Source: Streptomyces fodineus
GTDB lineage: Bacteria; Actinomycetota; Actinomycetes; Streptomycetales; Streptomycetaceae
Direction of reading: 5' to 3'
Length of the DNA: 64,000 nucleotides
Assembly: GCF_001735805.1 (NCBI RefSeq)
Contig: NZ_CP017248.1
Span: 310,001-374,000 of the forward strand
The position numbers and the translations under genes are program-made. This document shows positions 1-8,310 of the stretch, piece after piece. Below the pieces are notes generated by a model. It did not search any database and was not told the DNA's origin. It saw nothing but the letters and a program-made list of their open reading frames with translations. How positions within the stretch are numbered: position 1 is the first letter of the stretch; each line of letters begins with the position of its first letter.

Positions 1-128
1 CCGATCAACTTAATCCTACCTGTCGATAGCCCCCTGGCCTGTCGGCCTTCGGATGAGGAAAGACACCCCAGGACATGGGGGTGTGACCTCTGTCACGTTC
101 AACCTCGGGAATGGATGCAGCGGATTTA

Positions 129-163
129 CCTGTTCGGACAGGTGATTTACTTGTCCGAACAGG
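129..163. promoter_or_regulatory. Paired operator upstream of the old yellow enzyme gene
   Basis: Two 14-bp near-palindromes, CCTGTTCGGACAGG (129-142) and CTTGTCCGAACAGG (150-163), lie 21 bp apart centre to centre. Each is itself palindromic with one mismatch, and the second is close to the reverse complement of the first. Two turns of helix between sites is typical of cooperative TetR- or MarR-type repressor binding. They end about 70 bp before the start codon of the reductase. No regulator gene adjoins on the right, so the cognate repressor is either left of the window or encoded elsewhere. The repressor identity is inferred; the repeats are seen directly. Confidence 0.7.
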
Positions 164-231
164 CAATCGCGGTGCAGGCCGGGCCGTCGCACGCCCGGGC
201 CGCGCAACAGCACTCATCCAGAGGAGAGACC

Positions 232-1299
232 ATGACCACTGCTTTCGATCCGATCGTCCTGGGCGGCAAGCGCCTGGCCAGCCGCGTCGTGATGGCGCCG
301 ATGACCCGCAGCCGTGCCTTCGGGGCCGGCGCCGAGCCGACGGAGCTGATGGCGACGTACTACGCGCAGCGCGCCAGCGCCGGACTGATCGTCACCGAGG
401 GCATCCAGCCCTCGCCGGTCGGGCAGGGCTACCCCGACACCCCCGGCCTGCACACGCCCGGGCAGGTGCGGGCGTGGCGGACGGTGACCGACGCCGTGCA
501 CCGCGAGGGTGGTGTGATCTTCGCGCAGCTGATGCACACCGGGCGGATCGGCCACCCGAGCCTGCTGCCCGACGGTCTGCTTCCGGTGGGGCCGTCGGCG
601 GTGGCCGCCAAGGGTCAGGTCTACACCCACGAGGGGCCGAAGGACTTCGTGGTCCCGAAGGAGCTGGGCGAGGCGGAGATCCGGCAGACGATCGCCGACT
701 TCGCCGCCGCGGCACGCAACGCGGTTGAGGCCGGGTTCGACGGCGTGGAGATCCACGGTGCCAACGGCTACCTCATCCACCAGTTCCTCGCACCCAACAC
801 CAACCAGCGCACCGACGCCTGGGGCGGCAGCGTCGGGGGCCGGATCCGCTTCGCCGTCGAGGTCGTCACGGCTGTGGCCGAAGCGATCGGCAGCCACCGG
901 GTCGGCCTGCGGATCTCGCCCGGAAACCCGTACAACGACATGTCCGAGGACAACCCGGGCGAGGTCTACGGGACGCTCTTGGACCGGCTCGCCGGCCTGG
1001 AGCTTGCCTACCTGCACCTGATGGAGGGGCCGGACCGCGCCCTGACCGCGTCGCTGCGCAAGGCGTGGCCGAGCACGTTCATCCTCAACCCGTTCACCCA
1101 CCCCGACGCCACCGGCCCCGACGCGCTGAAGCTGGTCGAGAACGACAGCGCGGACATGGTCGCCTACGGGGCGCTGTTCCTGGCCAACCCCGATCTGCCG
1201 CGCCGCCTCGCCGTCGACGGTCCGTTCAACACCCCGGACCCGGCCACCTTCTACGGCGGCGACCACCGCGGCTACACCGACTACCCGACCTTGGACTGA
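232..1299 (+). CDS. Old yellow enzyme family alkene reductase (NADH:flavin oxidoreductase)
   Basis: A 355-residue FMN-dependent ene-reductase that should reduce activated C=C bonds of enals, enones or nitro compounds with NAD(P)H in the cytosol. The N-terminal MTRSRA segment, HTGRIGHPS near residue 105 and the HGAN motif (His175, Asn178, which hold the substrate carbonyl) are all present, and the length is normal for the family. The ATG at 232 is chosen because GAGGAGAG lies just upstream; a longer reading frame back to 115 would run through the paired operator. A strong hairpin follows the stop codon. The gene is monocistronic and probably induced by electrophiles through the upstream operator. 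The physiological substrate cannot be read from sequence. Confidence 0.93.
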   Translation: MTTAFDPIVLGGKRLASRVVMAPMTRSRAFGAGAEPTELMATYYAQRASAGLIVTEGIQPSPVGQGYPDTPGLHTPGQVRAWRTVTDAVHREGGVIFAQLMHTGRIGHPSLLPDGLLPVGPSAVAAKGQVYTHEGPKDFVVPKELGEAEIRQTIADFAAAARNAVEAGFDGVEIHGANGYLIHQFLAPNTNQRTDAWGGSVGGRIRFAVEVVTAVAEAIGSHRVGLRISPGNPYNDMSEDNPGEVYGTLLDRLAGLELAYLHLMEGPDRALTASLRKAWPSTFILNPFTHPDATGPDALKLVENDSADMVAYGALFLANPDLPRRLAVDGPFNTPDPATFYGGDHRGYTDYPTLD

Positions 1300-1333
1300 C
1301 GTCCGTTGCCGCGCTGCGGCCTGCCCGGTAGGG

Positions 1334-1372
1334 GCTGCCGCCTGATCGACCGAAAGCCGATCAGGCGGCAGC
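1334..1372. terminator. Bidirectional hairpin terminator
   Basis: A perfect 15-bp inverted repeat (1334-1348 pairing with 1358-1372) with a 9-nt loop lies between two convergent genes, the ene-reductase and the TetR regulator. It lacks a clear U-tract on either strand, as is common for actinobacterial terminators, and probably ends both transcripts. Confidence 0.8.
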
Positions 1373-1411
1373 GATCACACAGCCCTTGACGTTCGTTTCG
1401 CGTGGCATGCC

Positions 1412-2014
1412 TCAAGTCCGCGCGAGCGCATGGTCGATGGTGGTGAGCCACTGGGTGACGATGGTGTCGACGAACTCGTCGGTGGCTTCGGCCCGGTCGA
1501 AGAAGAGGCGGGCGAGGAGGGGGCCGTAGAGCAGGCTGTACTGCTCGGCGGTGATCTGCAGGCCGGACGGCTCCAGGAGCTTGTTCAGCGCGGCGAGGCG
1601 GTCCTCCGCGATCCGGGCCATGGCCTGGGCGCTGTCGGGGTCATGGTCGGCTTCGGCGGCGATGGCCAGCGCTGCTGTGCGGGTGGCGGGGACGGTGATA
1701 CCGGCGCGCAGGCTGACCAGCCAGGCAGTGGCGACAGCGCGTACGTCCGCGCCGGGTTCGGGGTAGCCGACGTCGGGGCCTTCCAGGGTGACGTCGGAGA
1801 GCAGGGCCGCGCGGCTGGGCCAGTGCCGGTACAGGGTCTGACGGGTGACGCCGGCCCGTTCGGCCAGGAGCGCGGTGGTCAACCCGGTCAGCCCTACCTC
1901 GGGCAGCAGTTCGCGGGCAACGGCCAGGATCCGGGCGCGGGTGCGCTGGACACGGGGGTTGTCCGGATTCGGCTGACGGCGGTGGACGGGCGGCTTGGAC
2001 GGCATGGCGCCCAT
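1412..2014 (-). CDS. TetR/AcrR family transcriptional regulator
   Basis: A 200-residue one-component repressor. The N-terminal helix-turn-helix is clear at about residues 25-70 (ARILAVARELL, then AERAGVTRQTLYRHWPSRAAL), followed by a ligand-binding region of ordinary length. It is transcribed divergently from the MDR oxidoreductase at 2162, and a perfect palindrome lies between them, so it most likely represses both that gene and itself. The start at 2014 gives MGAMPSK; an in-frame ATG three codons later (2005) is equally possible. The ligand is unknown. Confidence 0.92.
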   Translation of the reverse strand: MGAMPSKPPVHRRQPNPDNPRVQRTRARILAVARELLPEVGLTGLTTALLAERAGVTRQTLYRHWPSRAALLSDVTLEGPDVGYPEPGADVRAVATAWLVSLRAGITVPATRTAALAIAAEADHDPDSAQAMARIAEDRLAALNKLLEPSGLQITAEQYSLLYGPLLARLFFDRAEATDEFVDTIVTQWLTTIDHALART

Positions 2015-2072
2015 CCTATCCAGAAATCATACATAGCGTGTGATGCAAGACACCCCACATCGACTTCATGTT

Positions 2073-2089
2073 TCACACAGGCTGTGTGA
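2073..2089. promoter_or_regulatory. Perfect palindromic operator between TetR and MDR genes
   Basis: TCACACAG-G-CTGTGTGA is a perfect 8+1+8 palindrome midway between the two divergent start codons. Additional TGTGTGA/TCACAC-like half sites occur at about 2038-2044 and 2106-2112. It is the natural binding site for the adjacent TetR protein; this assignment is inferred from position and symmetry. Confidence 0.75.
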
Positions 2090-2161
2090 TATACCGAGAA
2101 GGCAATCACACAAGCTGGATGATTCAGCGTGTGCCCCCGCCTCGCTTTCCTGGAGTTCTCG

Positions 2162-3070
2162 ATGTCCACCGCAATCACCTACTCCCGCTACGGCGGCCCG
2201 GACGTGCTCACCCTCAGCCAGGTCGACACCCCCGAACCGGGTCGGGGCGAGGTCCGGATCAAGGTCCGGGCAGCCGCCGTCAACCTGATCGACCTGAAGA
2301 TACGCTCCGGGATGATGGACGGCGTCTTCCCGGTCGAGTTCCCGGTGCTGCCGGGCTGGGACGTGGCCGGCGTCGTCGACAAGGTCGGCGAGGGCGCCAC
2401 CGCTTCGGTCGGCGACGAAGTCTTCGGCGCCGCCTCCGTCGGCGGCTACAGCGAGTACGCCCTGCTCGATCAGCCGGTCGCCAAGCCCAAGGAGGTCTCC
2501 TTCGACACCGCCGCCGCCATGGTGACCGTGGGCGAGACCGCCTACCGCGGCCTGCACCACCTGGGTGTCAAGGAGGGCGGCACCCTGCTGATCCACGGTG
2601 CGGGCGGCAGCGTCGGCACCATCGCCGCCCAACTCGCCGCCTCCCGGGGCATCACCGTGGTCGGCACCGCCGGCGAGCACGACATCGAGCGCGTCACCAC
2701 GCTCGGCGCCACCGCCGTGGCGTATGGCGAGGGATGGGTGGAACGGGTCCAGGCCGCCGCCCCGCAGGGCGTGGACTACGTCTTCGACGCCTCCGGCGCC
2801 GGTGTGCTGACGGACTCGATAGCTCTGGTCGGCGACGCCGCCCGGGTGATCACCATCGCGGACATGTCCGCCGCGCAGCACGGGGTGCGTTTCACCGGCG
2901 GGGATCCGGCCGACCGGTTCTGGCAGGCCCTGCCGCAACTGGCCGATCTCATCGCCCTCGGCAAACTCGACGTCCCCGTCTGGCGCACCTTCCCGCTCGC
3001 CGAGACTGCGCAGGCGCACGCCGACATCGAGGCCCGCCGCGCCCGGGGCAAGGTCATCCTCACGCCCTGA
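2162..3070 (+). CDS. NADP-dependent oxidoreductase, quinone-reductase type (MDR superfamily)
   Basis: A 302-residue zinc-free medium-chain dehydrogenase/reductase. The N-terminal GroES-like fold (GEVRIKVRAAAVNLIDLKIRSG) is followed by the nucleotide-binding core HGAGGSVGTIAAQLAASRG near residues 145-165. The structural-zinc Cys cluster of alcohol dehydrogenases is absent, which places it with quinone or enone reductases. The ATG at 2162 is selected because the protein then begins at the conserved first strand; the frame extends upstream to 2129 without similarity. It is divergent from the TetR gene and likely under its control. The real substrate is unknown. Confidence 0.92.
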   Translation: MSTAITYSRYGGPDVLTLSQVDTPEPGRGEVRIKVRAAAVNLIDLKIRSGMMDGVFPVEFPVLPGWDVAGVVDKVGEGATASVGDEVFGAASVGGYSEYALLDQPVAKPKEVSFDTAAAMVTVGETAYRGLHHLGVKEGGTLLIHGAGGSVGTIAAQLAASRGITVVGTAGEHDIERVTTLGATAVAYGEGWVERVQAAAPQGVDYVFDASGAGVLTDSIALVGDAARVITIADMSAAQHGVRFTGGDPADRFWQALPQLADLIALGKLDVPVWRTFPLAETAQAHADIEARRARGKVILTP

Positions 3071-3213
3071 CGCCGCAGCCCGCTGCCTCACCCCTTCCTT
3101 GCTTCATGCGGCGTGGGTGAGACAGCCCCGCTGGCCGCCGGAACCCCGTCCAGCCGCGCCGGGGCCGCAGCCAGGTCCTCCCACCGGTCGACTGCGGCCC
3201 TGTCCGGAAGCCC

Positions 3214-3951
3214 TCAAACACGCGGACCTGATCGCAGCGTTCGCAGTACCTGGATCTGGATCAAGTGCCCTCGATGACGGGGAGTTCGCCGGTGTGGTCG
3301 ATCCATGCGGAGCGTGTGGTCAGCCGCGGTTCCAGGCCACTGCCCGGACAGAAGATGGGCCATGCGCCGGGCGTCGTAGCCGGCGTCGAAGACGACCAGG
3401 ATGTCGCGGTCGCCGAAGTGCCACCAGCCATCTCGCTCAGGCCCGTGGCCACCCGGCGGACCTGTGGTCGACGGTGACCTCGGCGACGTCGTCGGCCGGA
3501 CCGGGACGGACGGCGTCCAGGAGCCGGCACCAGGTCGTCCGGCCCGATTCGAGCGCGGCGACGAAGGGGTCGGGCCATCCGGGTATGAACTGGTCCGAGG
3601 AGCGGCCACTGCGGCCGTAGAGGTGGCAGAACAGGCGATCCGCGCTGGTCGGGACGTCCGGGCGGAGCCAGTGGCTGATGTCGACCGCGAGGACCAGACG
3701 CCCGTCGGCGGCCTGCGGCATGGGCGGACCGTACGGCACCTGCCGCAGCCGGGGCACATCGATGTTCCCGCGGTTCAGCGCGTCGTACATGGCGTCGTGT
3801 TCGCGCCGGTGCTCGGCCACCAGCGTCAGGTAACCGGCGCCCTCACCGGCCCGTCCGCGCACAGCAACACGTCTGTGGGGTCGAACAGTTCGTCCCCGCG
3901 CGCCGTCAGGCAGTCGAATACGCCGTCCCGAAACCGGGGAATCACCATACG
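3214..3951 (-). pseudogene. Decayed IS701-like DDE transposase
   Basis: Reading on the minus strand from about 3951, the fragments FRDGVFDCLTARGDELFD, EHRREHDAMYDALNRGNIDV, LVLAVDISHWLRPDVPTSAD and DRDILVVFDAGYDARRMAHL follow one another in the order expected for a large IS701-type transposase, but in different frames with short deletions. VDISHW and FDAGYD are the regions that carry the first two catalytic Asp residues. The C-terminal third is missing. No terminal repeats were recognised, so this is an immobile relic. Confidence 0.75.
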
Positions 3952-4014
3952 AGCGATCACGTCCGGGACATTGTTCGAGGACGGAGTCCCAAGAGCAGCT
4001 CAGTCGGCGCAACG

Positions 4015-4752
4015 TCATGCCTTCAAGGCGACCAGCCGGTACAGCGGGTCCGGGCGTGCCGCGTCCTGGTCCGGAAGCTCGGCGAGCCGTTGGCATACGT
4101 CGGCCACCTGGTCCTCGGTCGCGTGCGCGCACCAGGGGATGCGGCCCGCCGCGATCACCTCCCGCCACCTGCGCGGGCTGCGGCCCTGCCCTGTTCCGGG
4201 GAACTCGGTCTGCCCTGCGAGACCCAGCCCCCGCTCTGCCGCCCAACCAAGCACCCGGGCGGAGCCGTCGGGCACTCGGGGTGCGTACTGGCGCCGCAAC
4301 TCCGCCGTGACCTGGGCGATGTCACTGCCCTCGACGAAGTATGCGTCGTCCTTGTCGACGGTGGTGATCAGCACCCCGCCGGGCCGCAACACCCTGGCCG
4401 CCTCAGCCAGCACCGAGGCGGGGTCCGGCAGCAGATGCAACAACCACACGATCACGACGGCGTCCACCCCGTCCGAGGCGAAGGGCAGCCGCGTGGCGTC
4501 GCCGCGCACGACACCTCCCGGAACCCGCTGCCCGGCAAGGCCCAGCATCCCAGGCGAACGGTCGACGCCCACCACCATCCGCTCCGGACTCAACAGCCTC
4601 CTGGTCACGATGCCCGTGCCGCACGCGATGTCCAGGATCGAGCAAGGTCCTTGCGGCAGCAGCAGTTCCACCGCGTCTGCCGCGGCCAGGGCTCTCGGTT
4701 CACCACCTCGGGACGCGTCGTAGTTCCGGGCCTCGTCGTCGTAGTCGATCAC
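4015..4752 (-). CDS. Class I SAM-dependent methyltransferase
   Basis: A 245-residue UbiE/Coq5-like methyltransferase. The SAM-binding loop DIACGTGIVTRRLL appears about 40 residues in, followed by the acidic strand VVGVDRSPGML and motif IV (VDAVVIVWLLHLLPDP). The GTG at 4752 is preferred because the conserved family start (IDYDDEARNYDASRGGEPR) follows directly; an ATG at 4803 would add 17 unconserved residues. It stands downstream of tpg on the same strand but more than 100 bp away, so it may have its own promoter. The substrate is not predictable. Confidence 0.85.
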   Translation of the reverse strand: MIDYDDEARNYDASRGGEPRALAAADAVELLLPQGPCSILDIACGTGIVTRRLLSPERMVVGVDRSPGMLGLAGQRVPGGVVRGDATRLPFASDGVDAVVIVWLLHLLPDPASVLAEAARVLRPGGVLITTVDKDDAYFVEGSDIAQVTAELRRQYAPRVPDGSARVLGWAAERGLGLAGQTEFPGTGQGRSPRRWREVIAAGRIPWCAHATEDQVADVCQRLAELPDQDAARPDPLYRLVALKA

Positions 4753-4882
4753 CCGTCCATCCTGTCCGAGGGGTCTGCCGCACGGGGCACCTTCTACAGC
4801 CATCCTCAGAGCATCGTTCGAGGCCGGATCAAGGAGAAGCTCAGGCACAGCCCAGGTGAGCGGGAGCAGCGACCGCCGATGA

Positions 4883-5437
4883 TCAGAAAGATACGTCGAT
4901 GTAGTCGATGTCACGGAGGGTGACGTGGAGTTGGGCGGCGCGGCGTCCGCCGTCCTTGAAGTACACCTCCTGCAGTCCTTCCGCCACGATGTCGCGCATC
5001 TGCTGATCGCCGGCGCCCTGTGCGTGGGCGTCGAACAGGCGGCGCGCATACTCGGGGGGAAGATGGACGGTCAGGCGTCTGAGGCGGGCGTCGTCGGTCG
5101 TGCCGATCGGTGCGGTGTAGCCGAACTGGGCGCGTGTTTCCACGGTGATCCCACCGGTGGTGGCCGCCTGCTGCTGCCGGCGCTTGCGCACGCGAGGCTG
5201 CCAGCGAGCGCGTACGGCGGCATCGATCTTGTCCTGGATGTGCCGCGGCGGGTGTTTGCGGGCACCGCGCCGGTAGCGGTTGACGGAGTCGGCGGTGATG
5301 CCGAGCTCCGCCGCGACGGCCTTGGCCGTCTTCAGCTGCCCCAGCAGGTAGCTGATCTGGCCCTTGAGGGTCTTGGGCGGTGCCTTGGTGAACGCCTCCT
5401 GGCCGGCGCGCTCCAGGGCGTCGTCGATGTCACCCAC
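4883..5437 (-). CDS. tpg: Telomere terminal protein Tpg
   Basis: A 184-residue protein with the characteristic start MGDIDDALERAGQEAF and the end DGGRRAAQLHVTLRDIDYIDVSF of Streptomyces terminal proteins. Tpg is covalently attached to the 5' ends of linear replicons and primes end-patching DNA synthesis. A helix-turn-helix (VAAELGITADSVNRYRRG, about residues 41-58) fits the known DNA-binding/primase region, and the length matches the family. Its ATG lies 4 bp after the tap stop codon, so the two are translationally coupled. The gene implies a linear replicon. Catalytic residues have not been assigned here beyond general family knowledge. Confidence 0.95.
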   Translation of the reverse strand: MGDIDDALERAGQEAFTKAPPKTLKGQISYLLGQLKTAKAVAAELGITADSVNRYRRGARKHPPRHIQDKIDAAVRARWQPRVRKRRQQQAATTGGITVETRAQFGYTAPIGTTDDARLRRLTVHLPPEYARRLFDAHAQGAGDQQMRDIVAEGLQEVYFKDGGRRAAQLHVTLRDIDYIDVSF

Positions 5438-5441
5438 AGCG

Positions 5442-7625
5442 CTACTCCCCTTCGTGGACGACTGCGTCGTGGCCGTCGCCCTTGATGTGGCGGGCGGGAT
5501 TGTGGCCCTGCTCCATCACATCGACCGCCCAGGCCATCGCCTGCACGCCTTCGAGCTTCGCCAGACCCGGGGTGGGTCCGAGGCGGAAGGCGCCGGGGAT
5601 CGGCTTGCCACTGGTGCTGTAGGGCAGGAAATCCAGCGGGCTGCGGCCGGGGCTGGGGTAGACGACGCAGTCGGACAGCACCGCAAGTGGGTACCGGCCC
5701 GTCATCTTGGCCATGTTGAGCATCTTGCGGTGCATGTTGACGCGGGCCTTGCTGATGACGGCAGCGCGGATGTCGGGGCGCCAGCTCGGGCGCTCCAGCG
5801 CCGGCCACCGCTCCCCGTCCTTGTAGTGGCGTCCCTGCGGCCGCTCGCGCAGTTTGCCGACGCCGCCCTTGACGGTGGCCTTGATGGCCGCGAGGACGGC
5901 CGCCAGGCCGGCATCGAGCTGCTTGTGGCGTTCCATCGCGGCCAGGAACTCGGGGTCGCTGAGGTCCTTGGTGACACCGAGGTCGGCGAGGGTGTCGACG
6001 TAGGCGTTCTTGAGCCGGTCGTGCCACGGGTCCAGGTACGCGCCGGTCTCGCGCCGCAGGTAGGCCTCGATGGGCTGGACGGCGTAGCCGAGTTCCTGGG
6101 CGTAGGCGACGGTGTGCGTCTGGTACCAGGCGGGGCCCTCGGGCCGCCGGCCGGACGGCGTGAACGGCGACGGCAGGCGCGCATCCAACTCGATGTGGGA
6201 AAGGTCCACCAGCCAGGAGCCGGGGATCCGCTTGTCGAAGTCCGGGCGCTTGACGTACTGCGGGCCGGACAGGCCGACGACCAGGCGGGCCGCAGCCGCG
6301 AGGAAGGCCGTGTTCAGGTCCAGGCCGACCGCCCACGGAAGGGCTGCCTCCTCGCCGGTGAGCAGGTCGACGTCGCGCACCCACTGGTAGGCCTCCTCAT
6401 CCAGGAACCCGCCCGTCCAACCGGTCGCCACGACCACGGGGTGCTCCTGGGGGGCCTCCGGAGGCGCCGGGTCGACCGGCTCGCTGCCCAGCGAGCCCGG
6501 GTTGTGGCCGGAGACCCAGGTGCCGGTCGCCGGATCCTGCACCGCCCTCGTGGGTGGGCGCAGTGCGGTCATCAGCTCCAGCCCGGACACGGCCGTCGAC
6601 CCGCGCGGGGTGATGACGCGCTGAGCGTAGATGCCCAGGACGCGGGCGATGTCGGCCGGCTCCATCTCCGCCACGCCCGGCCACGCCCTGGCATCCAGCG
6701 CGTCCCAGGACAGGACGGCGAGCTGCACGCACTGCCGCTTGCCCGCCTGCGCCGGGCGGTAGATCCGCGCCCACGGCCCGAAGCCGCGCTGGGTGAGCTT
6801 CCACTTCGCCTTCGTCACCTGCTTGACCACCGGATGGTCGGCGGGCAGGCGCAGCAAGCGGCGCTGCTCAGGGCCCTCCAGGCGCTCAGGCAGGCCCAGC
6901 TTCACGGCAGCTGCAGCGGTGAGCACGATCAGCGGATCGCAGTCCTTGCCGTAGCGGTGCAGGCGCGGCGCACCGAGCCCGGATGCGGCAAGCGTCCACT
7001 CCACCAGCTCCGCAACGGTGCGTGCGGGACAGTCCAGCACGATCCCGCCCGTGCCGTAGGCGCAGCCGTCACCATCCAGCACGGCCAGCGGGCCGTGCGG
7101 GAAACGCGGGTCAGCGCCACTGTCCACGACACGCTTCGCGGTCGAGCGGTTGGATCGCTGCGGGGCCGGTCCGGGGGTGGGCTGGCCTTCCTCGACGGCA
7201 GGGGATGCGGGTTGCCGCGGTGCGGCCGTGGCCGGCTTGCCGGGCAGCACCCCGGAAACCGGCTCATCGTGCCCAGGGGACGCCAACTCCCTGCCACTCG
7301 CTGGGGTATGCGTGTCAGGTGCCGCTACGGGGCTGGTCGCGGCCGGAGCGGCGGCGTGCGGGTACTTCGCCGCCCAGCCTTCCAAGAGCCGTTGATAGGC
7401 CTGCAGACGTGGGGGCCGGGGCTCGGTGCGCCCGTTCTCCCAGTTCTTGACCGTCTGCACCGTGGACCGCAGGACCTGGGCCAGTTTCGTCTGGGACACA
7501 CCGGCTGCCTCACGCAGCCGGGCCCGTTCAACCGGAGCCGGCAACTGCGGCAGATCCTCCAACAGCGCGTCCACCGCCTCGAAAAGCTCTTCCTGGCTCG
7601 GCACCACATCCACCTCCGCCGCCAC
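5442..7625 (-). CDS. tap: Telomere-associated protein Tap
   Basis: A 727-residue protein that recruits Tpg to the single-stranded 3' overhang of the telomere. The N-terminus carries an XRE-like helix-turn-helix (LREAAGVSQTKLAQVLRSTVQTVKNWENGR, about residues 36-65), then a proline/alanine-rich linker, then the long conserved Tap body, including KRVVDSGADPRFPHGPLAVLD and DLNTAFLAAAARLVVGL. The length is that of known Tap proteins (about 730). The GTG start at 7625 has weak ribosome-binding signals. It is first in a two-gene operon with tpg, and two copies of a 10-bp motif precede it. Confidence 0.95.
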   Translation of the reverse strand: MAAEVDVVPSQEELFEAVDALLEDLPQLPAPVERARLREAAGVSQTKLAQVLRSTVQTVKNWENGRTEPRPPRLQAYQRLLEGWAAKYPHAAAPAATSPVAAPDTHTPASGRELASPGHDEPVSGVLPGKPATAAPRQPASPAVEEGQPTPGPAPQRSNRSTAKRVVDSGADPRFPHGPLAVLDGDGCAYGTGGIVLDCPARTVAELVEWTLAASGLGAPRLHRYGKDCDPLIVLTAAAAVKLGLPERLEGPEQRRLLRLPADHPVVKQVTKAKWKLTQRGFGPWARIYRPAQAGKRQCVQLAVLSWDALDARAWPGVAEMEPADIARVLGIYAQRVITPRGSTAVSGLELMTALRPPTRAVQDPATGTWVSGHNPGSLGSEPVDPAPPEAPQEHPVVVATGWTGGFLDEEAYQWVRDVDLLTGEEAALPWAVGLDLNTAFLAAAARLVVGLSGPQYVKRPDFDKRIPGSWLVDLSHIELDARLPSPFTPSGRRPEGPAWYQTHTVAYAQELGYAVQPIEAYLRRETGAYLDPWHDRLKNAYVDTLADLGVTKDLSDPEFLAAMERHKQLDAGLAAVLAAIKATVKGGVGKLRERPQGRHYKDGERWPALERPSWRPDIRAAVISKARVNMHRKMLNMAKMTGRYPLAVLSDCVVYPSPGRSPLDFLPYSTSGKPIPGAFRLGPTPGLAKLEGVQAMAWAVDVMEQGHNPARHIKGDGHDAVVHEGE

Positions 7626-7635
7626 ACTAGCGGAA

Positions 7636-7669
7636 AATTAACCCCCATACCGGTCACAGAATTAACCCC
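7636..7669. promoter_or_regulatory. Directly repeated 10-mer upstream of tap
   Basis: AATTAACCCC occurs at 7636-7645 and again at 7660-7669, 24 bp apart, within 45 bp upstream of the tap start. The AT-rich cores stand out from the GC-rich surroundings. They could be a direct-repeat binding site (autoregulation by the Tap helix-turn-helix is attractive) or promoter elements. Confidence 0.55.
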
Positions 7670-7818
7670 ACCGGGATTTGCGGCCGCCTCACTGTGACAT
7701 CGCCCGGGAGTCGGCCATCTCGTTCGATAGTTGTCCGGTGACCTCTGTCGTCGAAGCTTGATCACTGCTACCGCACAAGCAGTACACCGGGGCCGCCGCC
7801 GCACTACCGTGGCCCCGC

Positions 7819-8253
7819 ATGACCCACACCGAGATCGAGATCACCGCGGAATTGGTCCGCAGCCTGCTGCATGACCAGCACCCCGACCTGGCCGATCGCC
7901 CCTTGAGGCTCGGGGCGCGTGGCTGGGACAACCAGCTGTGGCGGCTCGGCGAGGTTCCCCGGCCTTGGATCGTCACCACCTGGGTACCGGGTACACCCGC
8001 CGACTGCGCTCCCGCCACAAGCACGGCGGAGACAGCCGACGCCCTGGCAGCATTCCTGACGGCTCTTCACCGACCCGCCCCGACTCTGCGCCTGCCGGCG
8101 GATATGGCCGCGGGGGGCCGCCGGCCGACTGCACCCAGCAGTCCCCCAGCCTGCCGCAGCGCCACGGCACCGAAGACACCGGGGAGCAATCGCCAACTCC
8201 CTCGCCCAGCCGGGAGCGAAGACCCCTTACGCCCCAACTGGGCGATTGCGTGA
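7819..8253 (+). pseudogene. Truncated aminoglycoside phosphotransferase-like gene
   Basis: The reading frame begins like an APH-family kinase (MTHTEIEITAELVRSLLHDQHPDL, then LRLGARGWDNQLWRLGE), but it jumps directly from the first glycine-rich strand to PRPWIVTTWVPGTPAD. This omits the segment of about 40 residues that would hold the ATP-binding lysine. After TADALAAFLTALHRPAP the frame loses similarity, and no HGD catalytic loop follows. The gene therefore carries an internal deletion and a lost 3' half and should be inactive. Confidence 0.7.
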
Positions 8254-8286
8254 AGTCCTCATCGCCAGCCGGGACACAAGAAAAGC

Positions 8287-8310
8287 AACAGTGCTTATAT
8301 AAGCGCTGTT
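8287..8310. promoter_or_regulatory. 24-bp operator abutting the MarR start codon
   Basis: A 24-bp palindrome with a single mismatched pair (arms AACAGTGCTTA and TAAGCGCTGTT around a central TA) ends one base before the ATG at 8311. It covers a TATAAG element that could be the -10 hexamer, leaving no room for a Shine-Dalgarno sequence. This suggests autorepression by the MarR protein and a leaderless or very short-leader transcript. Confidence 0.75.

Noticed and set aside
1..120. A telomere at the left edge
   Set aside because: The first 120 bases lack the densely packed palindromes of Streptomyces telomeres, so the window edge is not the replicon end.
5..217. A 70-residue frame on the minus strand at the left edge
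   Set aside because: It runs through the paired operator and the ene-reductase promoter, is Pro/Arg-rich and has no family similarity; probably a shadow frame.
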